NCBI GenBank assembly: GCA_027729925.1
Contig: JAQCEB010000002.1
Coordinates: 11,914 to 75,913, forward strand
DNA from: Actinomycetota bacterium
GTDB lineage: Bacteria > Actinomycetota > Acidimicrobiia > Actinomarinales > Actinomarinaceae
Reading direction: 5' to 3'
Length of the DNA stretch: 64,000 nt
Under the pieces are notes generated by a model. That model had not been told where the DNA came from, did not search any database, and saw nothing but the letters and a program-made list of their open reading frames with translations. Both the position numbers and the translations under genes were made by a program. Below, one piece after another: positions 44,178 to 52,108 of the stretch (its first letter is position 1; every line of letters starts with the position of its first letter).

Positions 44178-45029
44178 TTATAAAATTATTTTTTCAAACA
44201 ATTTTAAAGCTTGAATTAGAGCTTCTTCACCCTTATCGCTTTTTGGTGACTTACGCTTAGCCCACAAACCCCAGGTTATCATCGACAAAATTTCAAAATA
44301 ATTAAACTTCTCTTTTTGATCTTGATTAACTAGCCCTAGTTCGATTAAAGCTGCTTTTTTAAGCTCAATGTTTTTCTCTAATTCGTTTTGCCAAAACAAA
44401 TCAGCAAAATCAAAATACGGATCTCCTTGAGATGAATACTCCCAATCAATTAAATAAGTATTATCTTCAAAAATTACAAAATTACCACAGTAAAGGTCCT
44501 GGTGACACGGTCTTTGTTCTAAACCTAAATTATTTAATATATTAACTATTTTCCTACCAACAAATAATGCATCTTTTTCTATCCTATTTGAGATATCAGC
44601 TAAATTTTCAAATACTTTATAGGGTGAAAAATTATCTAAAAATGTAATTTCTGAACTATGTAGTTTTCTTAAAACTTCAATTGCATTTTTTCTTAATTCG
44701 TTATTTTCAAAATCTTTTTCAGTGTATGTATAAATATCATAATATTTTGAAATCTTAATCCCATTTTCAACATCAAATAGTATATGAGGTAGAGTCAGTC
44801 CGCATTGTTCAGCTAAAATTGTGTTTTGTTTTTCCGCATTTCTATCTATCTCATCTGGATTGTTTCCAGGAATTCTCAAAACAAATTCTTTACTATCGAT
44901 TTTTACAATGTAACTTGTATTTGTTATTCCATCTAATGGAAGAATTACATAATCGTTAACATTTTTATTAGAAGAAATATTGTATTTTAAAAATATTGCA
45001 ACAATTTGTTCTCTTGTTTGAATGTTCAT
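44178..45029 (-). CDS. Choline-kinase-like/APH-family phosphotransferase
   Basis: A kinase-like protein of 283 residues when started at ATG 45029 (MNIQTREQIVAIFL). Longer frames upstream run through the divergent membrane-protein gene and are unlikely. The Brenner-type catalytic loop HQDLYCGNFVIF holds the base Asp, and LIDWEYSSQGDPYFDFADL is the metal-binding D-W/F-E segment. VLRIPGNNPDE matches the N-terminal lobe of LicA/choline kinases and thiamine kinases. It would phosphorylate a small alcohol such as choline or a cell-envelope precursor; which one is not shown. Divergent with the 65-residue membrane gene (16 bp). Confidence 0.75.
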   Translation of the reverse strand: MNIQTREQIVAIFLKYNISSNKNVNDYVILPLDGITNTSYIVKIDSKEFVLRIPGNNPDEIDRNAEKQNTILAEQCGLTLPHILFDVENGIKISKYYDIYTYTEKDFENNELRKNAIEVLRKLHSSEITFLDNFSPYKVFENLADISNRIEKDALFVGRKIVNILNNLGLEQRPCHQDLYCGNFVIFEDNTYLIDWEYSSQGDPYFDFADLFWQNELEKNIELKKAALIELGLVNQDQKEKFNYFEILSMITWGLWAKRKSPKSDKGEEALIQALKLFEKIIL

Positions 45030-45045
45030 TATCATAATATAAGTT

Positions 45046-45243
45046 ATGAATGACCCTTTTGCACTTGATTTAACAATTAATCTCCTATTACTTGGAGTTG
45101 GTGCAGCTATGGTTGCTGGTAACTTAACAGCTTTATATAAAGACAACTCCGAAACCAAAAAATTATATTTTTCAAGAACTATTTTCTTAACTATAGTTGG
45201 AATCATCATTACGGTTTGGTCAATTGCTTCAATAATTAACTGA
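45046..45243 (+). CDS. Small membrane protein of unknown function
   Basis: A 65-residue protein with two membrane helices (INLLLLGVGAAMVAGNL and TIFLTIVGIIITVWSIASII) joined by a charged loop (YKDNSETKKLYFSR). No family is recognised. It is divergent from the phosphotransferase (16 bp) and 47 bp before dcd on the same strand. The clean start, two-helix layout and lack of a competing frame support a real gene. Confidence 0.6.
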   Translation: MNDPFALDLTINLLLLGVGAAMVAGNLTALYKDNSETKKLYFSRTIFLTIVGIIITVWSIASIIN

Positions 45244-45290
45244 TATTTTCTAAAAATAGGTTATTATATTCAAAGAACTAAAGGTAGTAA

Positions 45291-45851
45291 ATGCTCTCAG
45301 ATATTGACATTAAAAATTCTCTAAAAGAAGGTGATATTGAGGTTTCTCCAATGGAAGATTCATTTATTCAACCTTCAAGTATTGATTTAAGAGTTGGTGC
45401 AGACTTTAGAGTTTTTGAAAATCATAAGTATTCACATATCGATCCAAAATCTGAACAAAATGATCTTACTAAACTAGTAACAGCAACTCTCGAAGATCCA
45501 TTTGTGTTACATCCAGGTGAATTTGTTCTTGGAACAACTTTTGAGAAAGTATCACTCTCAAATAAAATAGTAGCCAGACTAGAAGGAAAAAGTTCTTTAG
45601 GAAGAATTGGATTGTTGATTCACTCAACTGCTGGATTTGTTGATCCAGGTTTTTCAGGATACCTAACATTAGAACTCTCTAATGTTGCTAACTTACCAAT
45701 AAAAATTTATCCTGAAATGAAAATTGGTCAAATTTCTTTTTACTATTTAAACACACCTTCAGAGTCAGAGTATGGTTCAAGTTTTTATGGGAGTAAGTAT
45801 CAGGGTCAAGTAGGTCCAACTCCAAGTAGAAGTCATAACGATTTCAAATAA
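45291..45851 (+). CDS. dcd: dCTP deaminase (possibly bifunctional, dUMP-forming)
   Basis: A 186-residue trimeric deaminase. The start MLSDIDIKNSLKEG matches the family, and the active-site segments GKSSLGRIGLLIHSTAGF with the catalytic Glu in ARLEGKSSLGR, VDPGFSGYLTLELSNV and the C-terminal SKYQGQVGPTPSRSH lid are present. The HSTAGFVDPGF and flexible Pro-rich tail resemble the mycobacterial enzyme, which both deaminates dCTP and hydrolyses the product to dUMP. Whether this one is bifunctional needs assay. It supplies dUMP for thymidylate synthesis. DUF554 follows with a 2 bp gap. Confidence 0.92.
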   Translation: MLSDIDIKNSLKEGDIEVSPMEDSFIQPSSIDLRVGADFRVFENHKYSHIDPKSEQNDLTKLVTATLEDPFVLHPGEFVLGTTFEKVSLSNKIVARLEGKSSLGRIGLLIHSTAGFVDPGFSGYLTLELSNVANLPIKIYPEMKIGQISFYYLNTPSESEYGSSFYGSKYQGQVGPTPSRSHNDFK

Positions 45852-45853
45852 TC

Positions 45854-46537
45854 ATGTTCCCCGGTATTGGCACTGTTATTAATTCTGGTTCCGTACTCTT
45901 AATTGGATTGATATCAAGAGTTTTTATTAAAAAAGAGATTAAAAATTTCGAAAATAATTTATTGCCCTTAGGTTTGCTAGTTTTAACTCTTGGAATTAGA
46001 GAAACCTTAAAAGGTTCTGATTTTATAATCATATTATTTTCTGTACTTATTGGTGCTATTGTAGGAAGCTTATTAAAAATTGAAGAAAAAATTGAACATT
46101 TTGGTGAATATTTACACACAAAATTTGAAAGTGAAGATGTAGATAAAGGTAAATTTATTGATAGTTATCTAACTGCAACATTAATAGTAATAACGGGTCC
46201 TTTAGCAATCATTGGTCCATTTTTTGATGTTGTTGAAAGCAATGTTGAACTCTTATTAATTAAATCTGCTCTTGATTGTTTTTTAGTTCTATTTTTAACA
46301 TCTAGTGGTGGTAAAGGTGCTGTATATTCTGGTGTTTCAATATTAATTTATCAAGGTTTTTTTACATTATGTGCGTTTGGAGTTGGTGAAGTGGTTAATG
46401 AAACTATTTCAAATTCTATTGCTGGAGTTGGTGGTGTGTTATTAATTGGTGTTGGCATAAACCTACTAGGGCTAAAAAAAATACCGGTAGGAAACTACAT
46501 TTTAAGCTTGTTTATTCCTATATTCCTAACATTTTAA
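45854..46537 (+). CDS. DUF554 family membrane protein
   Basis: A 227-residue protein with seven hydrophobic helices. The DUF554 pattern is clear: PGIGTVINSGSVLLIGLI at the start, DSYLTATLIVITGPLAIIGP in the middle and SSGGKGAVYSGVSILIYQG. The family is broadly distributed and has no proven function; transport has been suggested. It follows dcd by 2 bp and converges with the acyltransferase with a 20 bp overlap. Confidence 0.8.
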   Translation: MFPGIGTVINSGSVLLIGLISRVFIKKEIKNFENNLLPLGLLVLTLGIRETLKGSDFIIILFSVLIGAIVGSLLKIEEKIEHFGEYLHTKFESEDVDKGKFIDSYLTATLIVITGPLAIIGPFFDVVESNVELLLIKSALDCFLVLFLTSSGGKGAVYSGVSILIYQGFFTLCAFGVGEVVNETISNSIAGVGGVLLIGVGINLLGLKKIPVGNYILSLFIPIFLTF

Positions 46538-47174
46538 ATGTTCTGGTTGCACCTTTAACACCTTCAAATATTTCTATAATTTTGGCTGATTCGTCTTCAA
46601 ATGAACCAGTAATTTTTTGTGGCTCTTTAATGTTAAAACATCTGTTTCCAAAATCTATATCAACAGGAACATACGGTATTTCCAAGCCTTTAGCTAAATA
46701 ATAAAATCCACTTCTAAATTTTTCTACAGCTTCAACTCCTCCTTCCGGAGCAATAACTAAAATATAATTTTCTAAATTTTTAAACTCCTCAACTGCTGCT
46801 TGAATTAAACCTTTAGAATTTACCCTATATACAGGAATGCCTCCTAATTTTTTTAATATAATTTTTTGTAACCACCAAAGCGGCCAGGGGATTCCTTGTC
46901 TATCTAAATTGTTTGAAATAGTAAATAAACTTGGTAAACGGGTAAAAATCCATGCGGCTCCAAAAAAATTAATTTTTAAATCTAATGCAAGTACTGCAAG
47001 CAACCCGTACCATGCATCCCTCATTGCTGTATGGGGTACTCCTATTAGAATTATTTTTTTTAAATTTGGAATCTCACCTTTAACTTCCCACCTGAATATT
47101 TTGATTAATAACCTACCAACTGGACCAAGAAACCTTCTTTTTTTCTGAGCAACATTTTCAGGTACAAAAATCAT
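46518..47174 (-). CDS. PlsC-like lysophospholipid acyltransferase
   Basis: A 218-residue acyltransferase. The H-x4-D catalytic motif is visible in GVPHTAMRDAWYG, and the substrate/phosphate-binding segments are APEGGVEAVEKFRSGFYYLA (E-G-x-R-like) and IPYVPVDIDF. These enzymes esterify the sn-2 position of lysophosphatidate or acylate other alcohols at the membrane. This subclass, without long TM helices, appears in many bacteria as a 1-acylglycerol-3-phosphate acyltransferase-related protein. It overlaps the asd stop by 4 bp and is the last gene of the lysC-asd operon. Confidence 0.8.
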   Translation of the reverse strand: MIFVPENVAQKKRRFLGPVGRLLIKIFRWEVKGEIPNLKKIILIGVPHTAMRDAWYGLLAVLALDLKINFFGAAWIFTRLPSLFTISNNLDRQGIPWPLWWLQKIILKKLGGIPVYRVNSKGLIQAAVEEFKNLENYILVIAPEGGVEAVEKFRSGFYYLAKGLEIPYVPVDIDFGNRCFNIKEPQKITGSFEDESAKIIEIFEGVKGATRTFKMLGI

Positions 47175-48157
47175 AATTCAGAAATATGTTTTGCTATTTG
47201 AACAGCATTTAGTGCTGCTCCTTTAAGTAAATTATCAGAAACAACCCAAAAATTTATGATTTTATTGCTTGATAATCCTTTTCTCAATCTAGAAACTAAA
47301 ACTTCATTTCTTCCTTCTGCATCTAGAGGCGTAGGGAGAGATTTATCCCAGTACTCAACTCCTTCAAAACTGTTTAAAACATTAATTGCCTCTTTAATAT
47401 CTATTGTATTTTCAAAAACTGCAGAACAAAATGTGCCATGTCCTGTAACAACGCCTACTCTGGCATTTGAAGGCTCTACTATTAAATCATCAATATCTAA
47501 AATTTTTCTTGATTCATTACAAAATTTCATTTCTTCATCTGAATATCCATTATCCAAAAGATTGCCAGCTAAAGGAATTACATTTCTCGCTATTGGATTC
47601 GTATAATATCCTTCTGTATAATCTGGTTTTAAGTTGTCACCCATTTCAATTTCTCTTTGTAAAGAAAGTATTCCATTTGAACCAGAACCAGAAACTGCTT
47701 GATATGCGACAGGTGTAATGGCTTTTAAATTGTATTGATCATGAAGAGGCTTTAAAGCCATAACTAGGCCCATTGTGGTGCAATTTGGATTAGATATTAA
47801 TTTTGTATCTTTAGTAATAATATTTTGATTAACACCATAAACAACAAGTGGAACACTTTCATTCATTCTAAATGCAGATGAATTATCAACTACAAATGAG
47901 CCGTTTTCGATAAATATATTAGCGAATTCCTTTGATCGCTCACCACCAGCAGAAAATAGTGCAATATTATAACTTTCAATATTTTCTTTATTTAACTCTT
48001 TTACTGTTAATTCAGATTGATTAATTTTTAATTTTTTCCCAGCTGATTTACTTGATGCAAAAAATGTATATTCAACATCGCTACTAAAAAATTGTTGGCA
48101 AAGATTTATAATGTTTTGTCCAACTAATCCAGTTGCGCCAACAATTGCAATTTTCAT
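47171..48157 (-). CDS. asd: Aspartate-semialdehyde dehydrogenase
   Basis: A 328-residue enzyme that reduces aspartyl phosphate to the semialdehyde. The NADP-binding IAIVGATGLVGQNIINLC, the LFSAGGERSKEFA segment, the catalytic Cys in ISNPNCTTMGLVMAL and the substrate His region VVTGHGTFCSAVF can be seen. This is the step after aspartate kinase, whose gene lies directly upstream with a 1 bp gap. The pathway leads to lysine/diaminopimelate, methionine and threonine. Confidence 0.95.
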   Translation of the reverse strand: MKIAIVGATGLVGQNIINLCQQFFSSDVEYTFFASSKSAGKKLKINQSELTVKELNKENIESYNIALFSAGGERSKEFANIFIENGSFVVDNSSAFRMNESVPLVVYGVNQNIITKDTKLISNPNCTTMGLVMALKPLHDQYNLKAITPVAYQAVSGSGSNGILSLQREIEMGDNLKPDYTEGYYTNPIARNVIPLAGNLLDNGYSDEEMKFCNESRKILDIDDLIVEPSNARVGVVTGHGTFCSAVFENTIDIKEAINVLNSFEGVEYWDKSLPTPLDAEGRNEVLVSRLRKGLSSNKIINFWVVSDNLLKGAALNAVQIAKHISEL

Positions 48158-48158
48158 T

Positions 48159-49364
48159 CTAAGATATAAATTCTTTATGTAAAGACTCTAAGGCTTTTTT
48201 AGTATCTTTCCTGTTGATAACACAGGAAACTCTAATTGGTGAAGTCGAGATCATTGAAATATTAATTGAGTTTTTACCTAATGTGTTAAACATTCTTGAA
48301 GCAACTCCAGACTCAGATTTCATTCCGGCTCCAATAATAGAAACCCTAGCAACGTTTTCATCAATGTCATAGCCTTCGGCATTAAGGTCTTTAGAAACTT
48401 TGCTTAGAATTTCTTCTACATCAGATTTTTGATCTACTGGTGCGGTAAATGAAATATCTGTTATTGACTTTTTAGAAACATTCTGAACGATCATATCGAC
48501 GTTTATACCGCTTTCAGATAACGCACCAAAAAACTTGCCTGCTATGCCTGGTTGATCTGGAACTCCATATAAAGTAAATTTTATTTCTTTATCGTTGTGT
48601 GTTACACCACTTACAATTGCTTCTTCCATTGTTTTCTCTGTTACTAAAGTTCCTTTATTATTCGTAAAAGTAGATTTTACGATTATTGGTATATTATACC
48701 TTCTACCAAATTCTACAGACCTAGCCATTAGTACGCCTGCTCCCGATGATGCCATTTCAAGCATTTCATCGTACGAAATTTCTTCTATAAGCTTTGCATC
48801 ATTAACTACTCTTGGATCAGCGGTAAATACACCATCAACGTCTGTAAATATTTCACATCTTTCTGCACCTAGAGCAGCGGCCAATGCTACAGCAGTCGCA
48901 TCAGAACCACCTCTTCCTAAAGTTGTTATCTCTCTTGTGTCTCGGTTAAAACCTTGAAACCCAGCTACAATTACAATATTTCCTGAACTTAAACCTTCTC
49001 TTACTCTCTCACCAGTTATTTCTTCTATTTCTGCCTTCCCGTGCCTTGAGCTGGTTATTATTCCGGCTTGTGATCCTGTAAGAGAAATTGATTTATACCC
49101 TAAACTATTTAAGTGAATTGAGAGCAGCGACATCGTAATTCTCTCACCTGCAGAAAGTAACATATCCATTTCTCTAGGTGATGGTTTTGATGAAAGTTCA
49201 TGAGCTAAATTGATTAGTTCATCAGTGCTTGAACCCATTGCAGATGGAACAACAACAACATCATTGCCTTTATTTTTACAATCAATAATTCTTTGTGCAA
49301 CAACTTGTAATGACTCTGTATTAGCCACACTGGTTCCACCAAATTTTTGTACTATTAAACTCAT
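48159..49364 (-). CDS. lysC: Aspartate kinase
   Basis: A 401-residue aspartokinase. SLIVQKFGGTSVANTESLQ (catalytic Lys, KFGGTS) opens the kinase domain, with GFQGFNRDTREITTLGRGGSDATA and EIFTDVDGVFTADPR following. Two ACT domains at the C-terminus (FTLYGVPDQPGIAGKFF and VSIIGAGMKSESGVAS) suggest feedback inhibition by lysine and/or threonine. The ATG at 49364 (MSLIVQKFGG) is preferred over an upstream in-frame ATG at 49373 because families start here. Many actinobacterial genes also make a beta subunit from an internal start. Confidence 0.94.
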   Translation of the reverse strand: MSLIVQKFGGTSVANTESLQVVAQRIIDCKNKGNDVVVVPSAMGSSTDELINLAHELSSKPSPREMDMLLSAGERITMSLLSIHLNSLGYKSISLTGSQAGIITSSRHGKAEIEEITGERVREGLSSGNIVIVAGFQGFNRDTREITTLGRGGSDATAVALAAALGAERCEIFTDVDGVFTADPRVVNDAKLIEEISYDEMLEMASSGAGVLMARSVEFGRRYNIPIIVKSTFTNNKGTLVTEKTMEEAIVSGVTHNDKEIKFTLYGVPDQPGIAGKFFGALSESGINVDMIVQNVSKKSITDISFTAPVDQKSDVEEILSKVSKDLNAEGYDIDENVARVSIIGAGMKSESGVASRMFNTLGKNSINISMISTSPIRVSCVINRKDTKKALESLHKEFIS

Positions 49365-49420
49365 TGGAAACATTCTAATTAATTAATTACAGAAGAAAAG
49401 AGCCTAGTACTCTAGATTTA

Positions 49421-50299
49421 ATGAGTATTGATTTACATATCCATTCAGAAAATTCAGATGGAACAGAATCCGTAAAAGATATTGTAGAACAAAGTAAAAA
49501 CCTACAATTAGAAGCAATCTCCATAACAGATCATGAGTATTTATCAAAAGTTCCGAAGAATGCAGGCATAAAGATAATTTCAGGTGTAGAAATAAGTGCA
49601 AGTTGGCAAAAATTAGAAAATGAAAATAAGTTTGCTGGAATTCATTTATTGGTTTACTTTATCGAAGAAAAATCTGAACTTAATTTTGAATTAAAAAATA
49701 TTAGAGAACAAAAAAATTTGAGAAATTTTGAAATATTAAATCAACTTGAAAAGCAAGAAATTTATATCGATAAGTCTGAATTAAAAAAATTAAAAACCAA
49801 AGTTCCCGGTCGACCCCATATAGCAAAAGCCATGGTTCAAAAAGGATATGTTGATAGTATCAACGAAGCCTTTTTGAATTATTTGGGTAATGGTAAATCA
49901 TCTTATATAAACACTCATCAAATTTCTATAGAAAAACTATTCGAACTTTGTAAAAGTTCAAAAGTATTAATTTTTTTAGCTCATCCACACACAATTGTAA
50001 GTAATGAATCATTTAGTAAAAATGAAAACTGGATTGACACCAAATTTAAAGATCTATTAGTACAATTGAAAAACTTTGGACTCAATGGAATCGAAACCTA
50101 TTACCCAGGATATAATCACAGTACTGTTGATAAATTAAGAAATATTGCATCAGAATATAGTCTTCTCATTTCAGGAGGTAGTGATTTCCACGGAACTATT
50201 AAACCAAATAATTTGCTTGGCATAGGTTATGAAAATAATCCATTAAAAATACCTAAAGAAGTACTATCAAAAATAGAAGAAGCTTATGCAAAATTATAA
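49421..50299 (+). CDS. PHP-domain phosphoesterase (TrpH/YciV-like)
   Basis: A 292-residue PHP metal hydrolase. The four motifs are visible: DLHIHSENSDGT (first metal His pair), ISITDHEYL, LAHPHTI and GGSDFHGTIKP. The closest pattern is the TrpH/YciV group, of which E. coli RNase AM removes 5' phosphates from short RNA and pAp-like nucleotides. Specificity is not proven here. The gene overlaps murJ by 14 bp. Confidence 0.85.
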   Translation: MSIDLHIHSENSDGTESVKDIVEQSKNLQLEAISITDHEYLSKVPKNAGIKIISGVEISASWQKLENENKFAGIHLLVYFIEEKSELNFELKNIREQKNLRNFEILNQLEKQEIYIDKSELKKLKTKVPGRPHIAKAMVQKGYVDSINEAFLNYLGNGKSSYINTHQISIEKLFELCKSSKVLIFLAHPHTIVSNESFSKNENWIDTKFKDLLVQLKNFGLNGIETYYPGYNHSTVDKLRNIASEYSLLISGGSDFHGTIKPNNLLGIGYENNPLKIPKEVLSKIEEAYAKL

Positions 50300-51767
50300 A
50301 AAAGTAATTGGTTCAATTTCTATTGTCACCGTTTCATATTTAATGAGTAGGGTTCTCGGTTTTTATAGAGAAATTATGCTCGCAAAATGGACCGGTTTGT
50401 CAGAAGCAACAGATATTCTCGATTTAGCTTTTGTAATTCCTGATTTTCTTTTTTATTTATCTGCGGGTGGATATTTAGCTATTACATTAATCCCACTATT
50501 GAATAAACAACAAGAGGACAAGGTTAATAAATATTACCTTTCATTATTATACGGTCTTACAATTATTTTTATTATCTTAACCCTTTCTACTTATTTTTTA
50601 AGATATCAAATAGCAAATTTTTTAAATGTTAAAAATATAGAATTCTTTATAGAAATTTTTACCCCAGTTGTTTTTAGCCAGCTTTTCTTTTTTATTGGTG
50701 CAATTTTGATGGCTTTTCAATATTTTAAAGAAAACTTTCTTTATCCATCATTAGCTCCAGTTATTTACAATTGTTCAATAATATTCTTTGGTTGGATTAA
50801 TTCGACATCACCAGAAGAGACAGTTAAAGGCTTTGCAATAGGTACATTAGTTGGTTCAATATTGGGCCATTTGATTATTCAATTAATTGGAGTGATTAAA
50901 TCAGGTTTAATTATTCAATATTTTCTTCCAAATGTAAAATATTTAAAAGAATATCTTTTTATATCTTTACCTTTAATAGTTGGTCAATCAATTGCAGTTA
51001 TAGACGAACAGTTATTTAGGTACTTTGGTTCACTATTAGATACTGGAAGTATTGCATCGTTTAGATATGCAAGAAGAATAGCTTTATTACCAGTAGGAAT
51101 TATTGCACAAGCTATAGGTGTTGCCAGTTATCCATTTTTGTCGAAATTATTCAAGAATAATAAATATGATGAGTTAAAAATTTTAGTAAGAAAACAACTT
51201 GTTTATCTATTAGTTCTTAATGGTGCACTTATGGTATTTGGATTAGTAAATTCAGAATCAATTATTAAAATTGTTTACCAAAGAGGTAATTTTACAGCAA
51301 TTGAAACAAATACTGTGAGTTCAATTTTCTTTATTATCTGTTTTGCAATTTTGCCTTGGTCAATTAATCAAATATTAACAAGAACTTTCTATGTTCAAGA
51401 AGAATTTTGGTTTCCAGTTGTTAGCGGCACATTAGTTACGCTTTTAACAATTTTGTATATGAGTCAAATAAAAAATCCTAGTACTTTAAAATTTGCTCTA
51501 ACTATAGTCTTCTCACTGTATGTGTATACTTTTATACTTTTGCTGAAACTAGGTATTGATAGAGAGAAGCTATTAAATAAAGAGTTGTTTAATGATTTTA
51601 TTAAGTCTTTATTAATATTTTCTACATCGTATTTTACTGTTGAAAAAATAGACTTTAGTAATGAAATAACTTCAATGTCATTGTCGATATTAGCAATAGC
51701 CATTATTGTTTTTGTCTTAGTTAAGTTGCTAAAATTTAAATATATTAATCTATCAAGTAGAGAATAA
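50286..51767 (+). CDS. murJ: MurJ-like lipid II flippase (MviN family)
   Basis: A 493-residue protein with about fourteen hydrophobic helices of the MOP exporter superfamily. N-terminal MSRVLGFYREIMLAKWTG holds the conserved Arg/Gly pattern of MviN/MurJ, and later YARRIALLPVGIIAQAIGVASYP and TRTFYVQEEFWFPV match the family. MurJ moves lipid II across the membrane for peptidoglycan synthesis. It follows the PHP gene with a 14 bp overlap and its stop shares one base with the next gene's ATG. The mycobacterial C-terminal pseudokinase extension is absent. Confidence 0.87.
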   Translation: MQNYKKVIGSISIVTVSYLMSRVLGFYREIMLAKWTGLSEATDILDLAFVIPDFLFYLSAGGYLAITLIPLLNKQQEDKVNKYYLSLLYGLTIIFIILTLSTYFLRYQIANFLNVKNIEFFIEIFTPVVFSQLFFFIGAILMAFQYFKENFLYPSLAPVIYNCSIIFFGWINSTSPEETVKGFAIGTLVGSILGHLIIQLIGVIKSGLIIQYFLPNVKYLKEYLFISLPLIVGQSIAVIDEQLFRYFGSLLDTGSIASFRYARRIALLPVGIIAQAIGVASYPFLSKLFKNNKYDELKILVRKQLVYLLVLNGALMVFGLVNSESIIKIVYQRGNFTAIETNTVSSIFFIICFAILPWSINQILTRTFYVQEEFWFPVVSGTLVTLLTILYMSQIKNPSTLKFALTIVFSLYVYTFILLLKLGIDREKLLNKELFNDFIKSLLIFSTSYFTVEKIDFSNEITSMSLSILAIAIIVFVLVKLLKFKYINLSSRE

Positions 51768-52108
51768 TGCAAAAATTTCCAGTCAAAAAGGGTCTGTCAA
51801 ATGCAGAAGAGCTTCATGAAGAAATCAATGAATATATTGATGTTTTAATGGGACATATTACTCCCCCAATTGCAGATGGTGTAGATACTTTATTTGAAGT
51901 TAGTAGTACATACCTTGCAAGGGCAAAGGAAATTGAAATAAAATTATTAGAGAGAGAAAGAGCTTCAAAAATAGATACATCTGATGAATTAAAAAAATTC
52001 AGAACTGGAGAATTGAGAAGTTTTATTGAGCTCTGCAAAAGTGCTCAAAACCAAGGCTCTAGAAGAATTACTGTAGCTTTGAGTGATCTAAACCTTAAAG
52101 AAAGTTAG
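51767..52108 (+). CDS. Conserved coiled-coil protein of unknown function
   Basis: A 113-residue hydrophilic, mostly helical protein with no transmembrane segment. The helix-forming stretch YLARAKEIEIKLLERERASK suggests a coiled coil, and the protein has one Cys (ELCKSAQ). I do not recognise the family. It is co-transcribed with murJ (one base overlap) and converges with dnaX with a 4 bp overlap. Confidence 0.6.
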   Translation: MQKFPVKKGLSNAEELHEEINEYIDVLMGHITPPIADGVDTLFEVSSTYLARAKEIEIKLLERERASKIDTSDELKKFRTGELRSFIELCKSAQNQGSRRITVALSDLNLKES

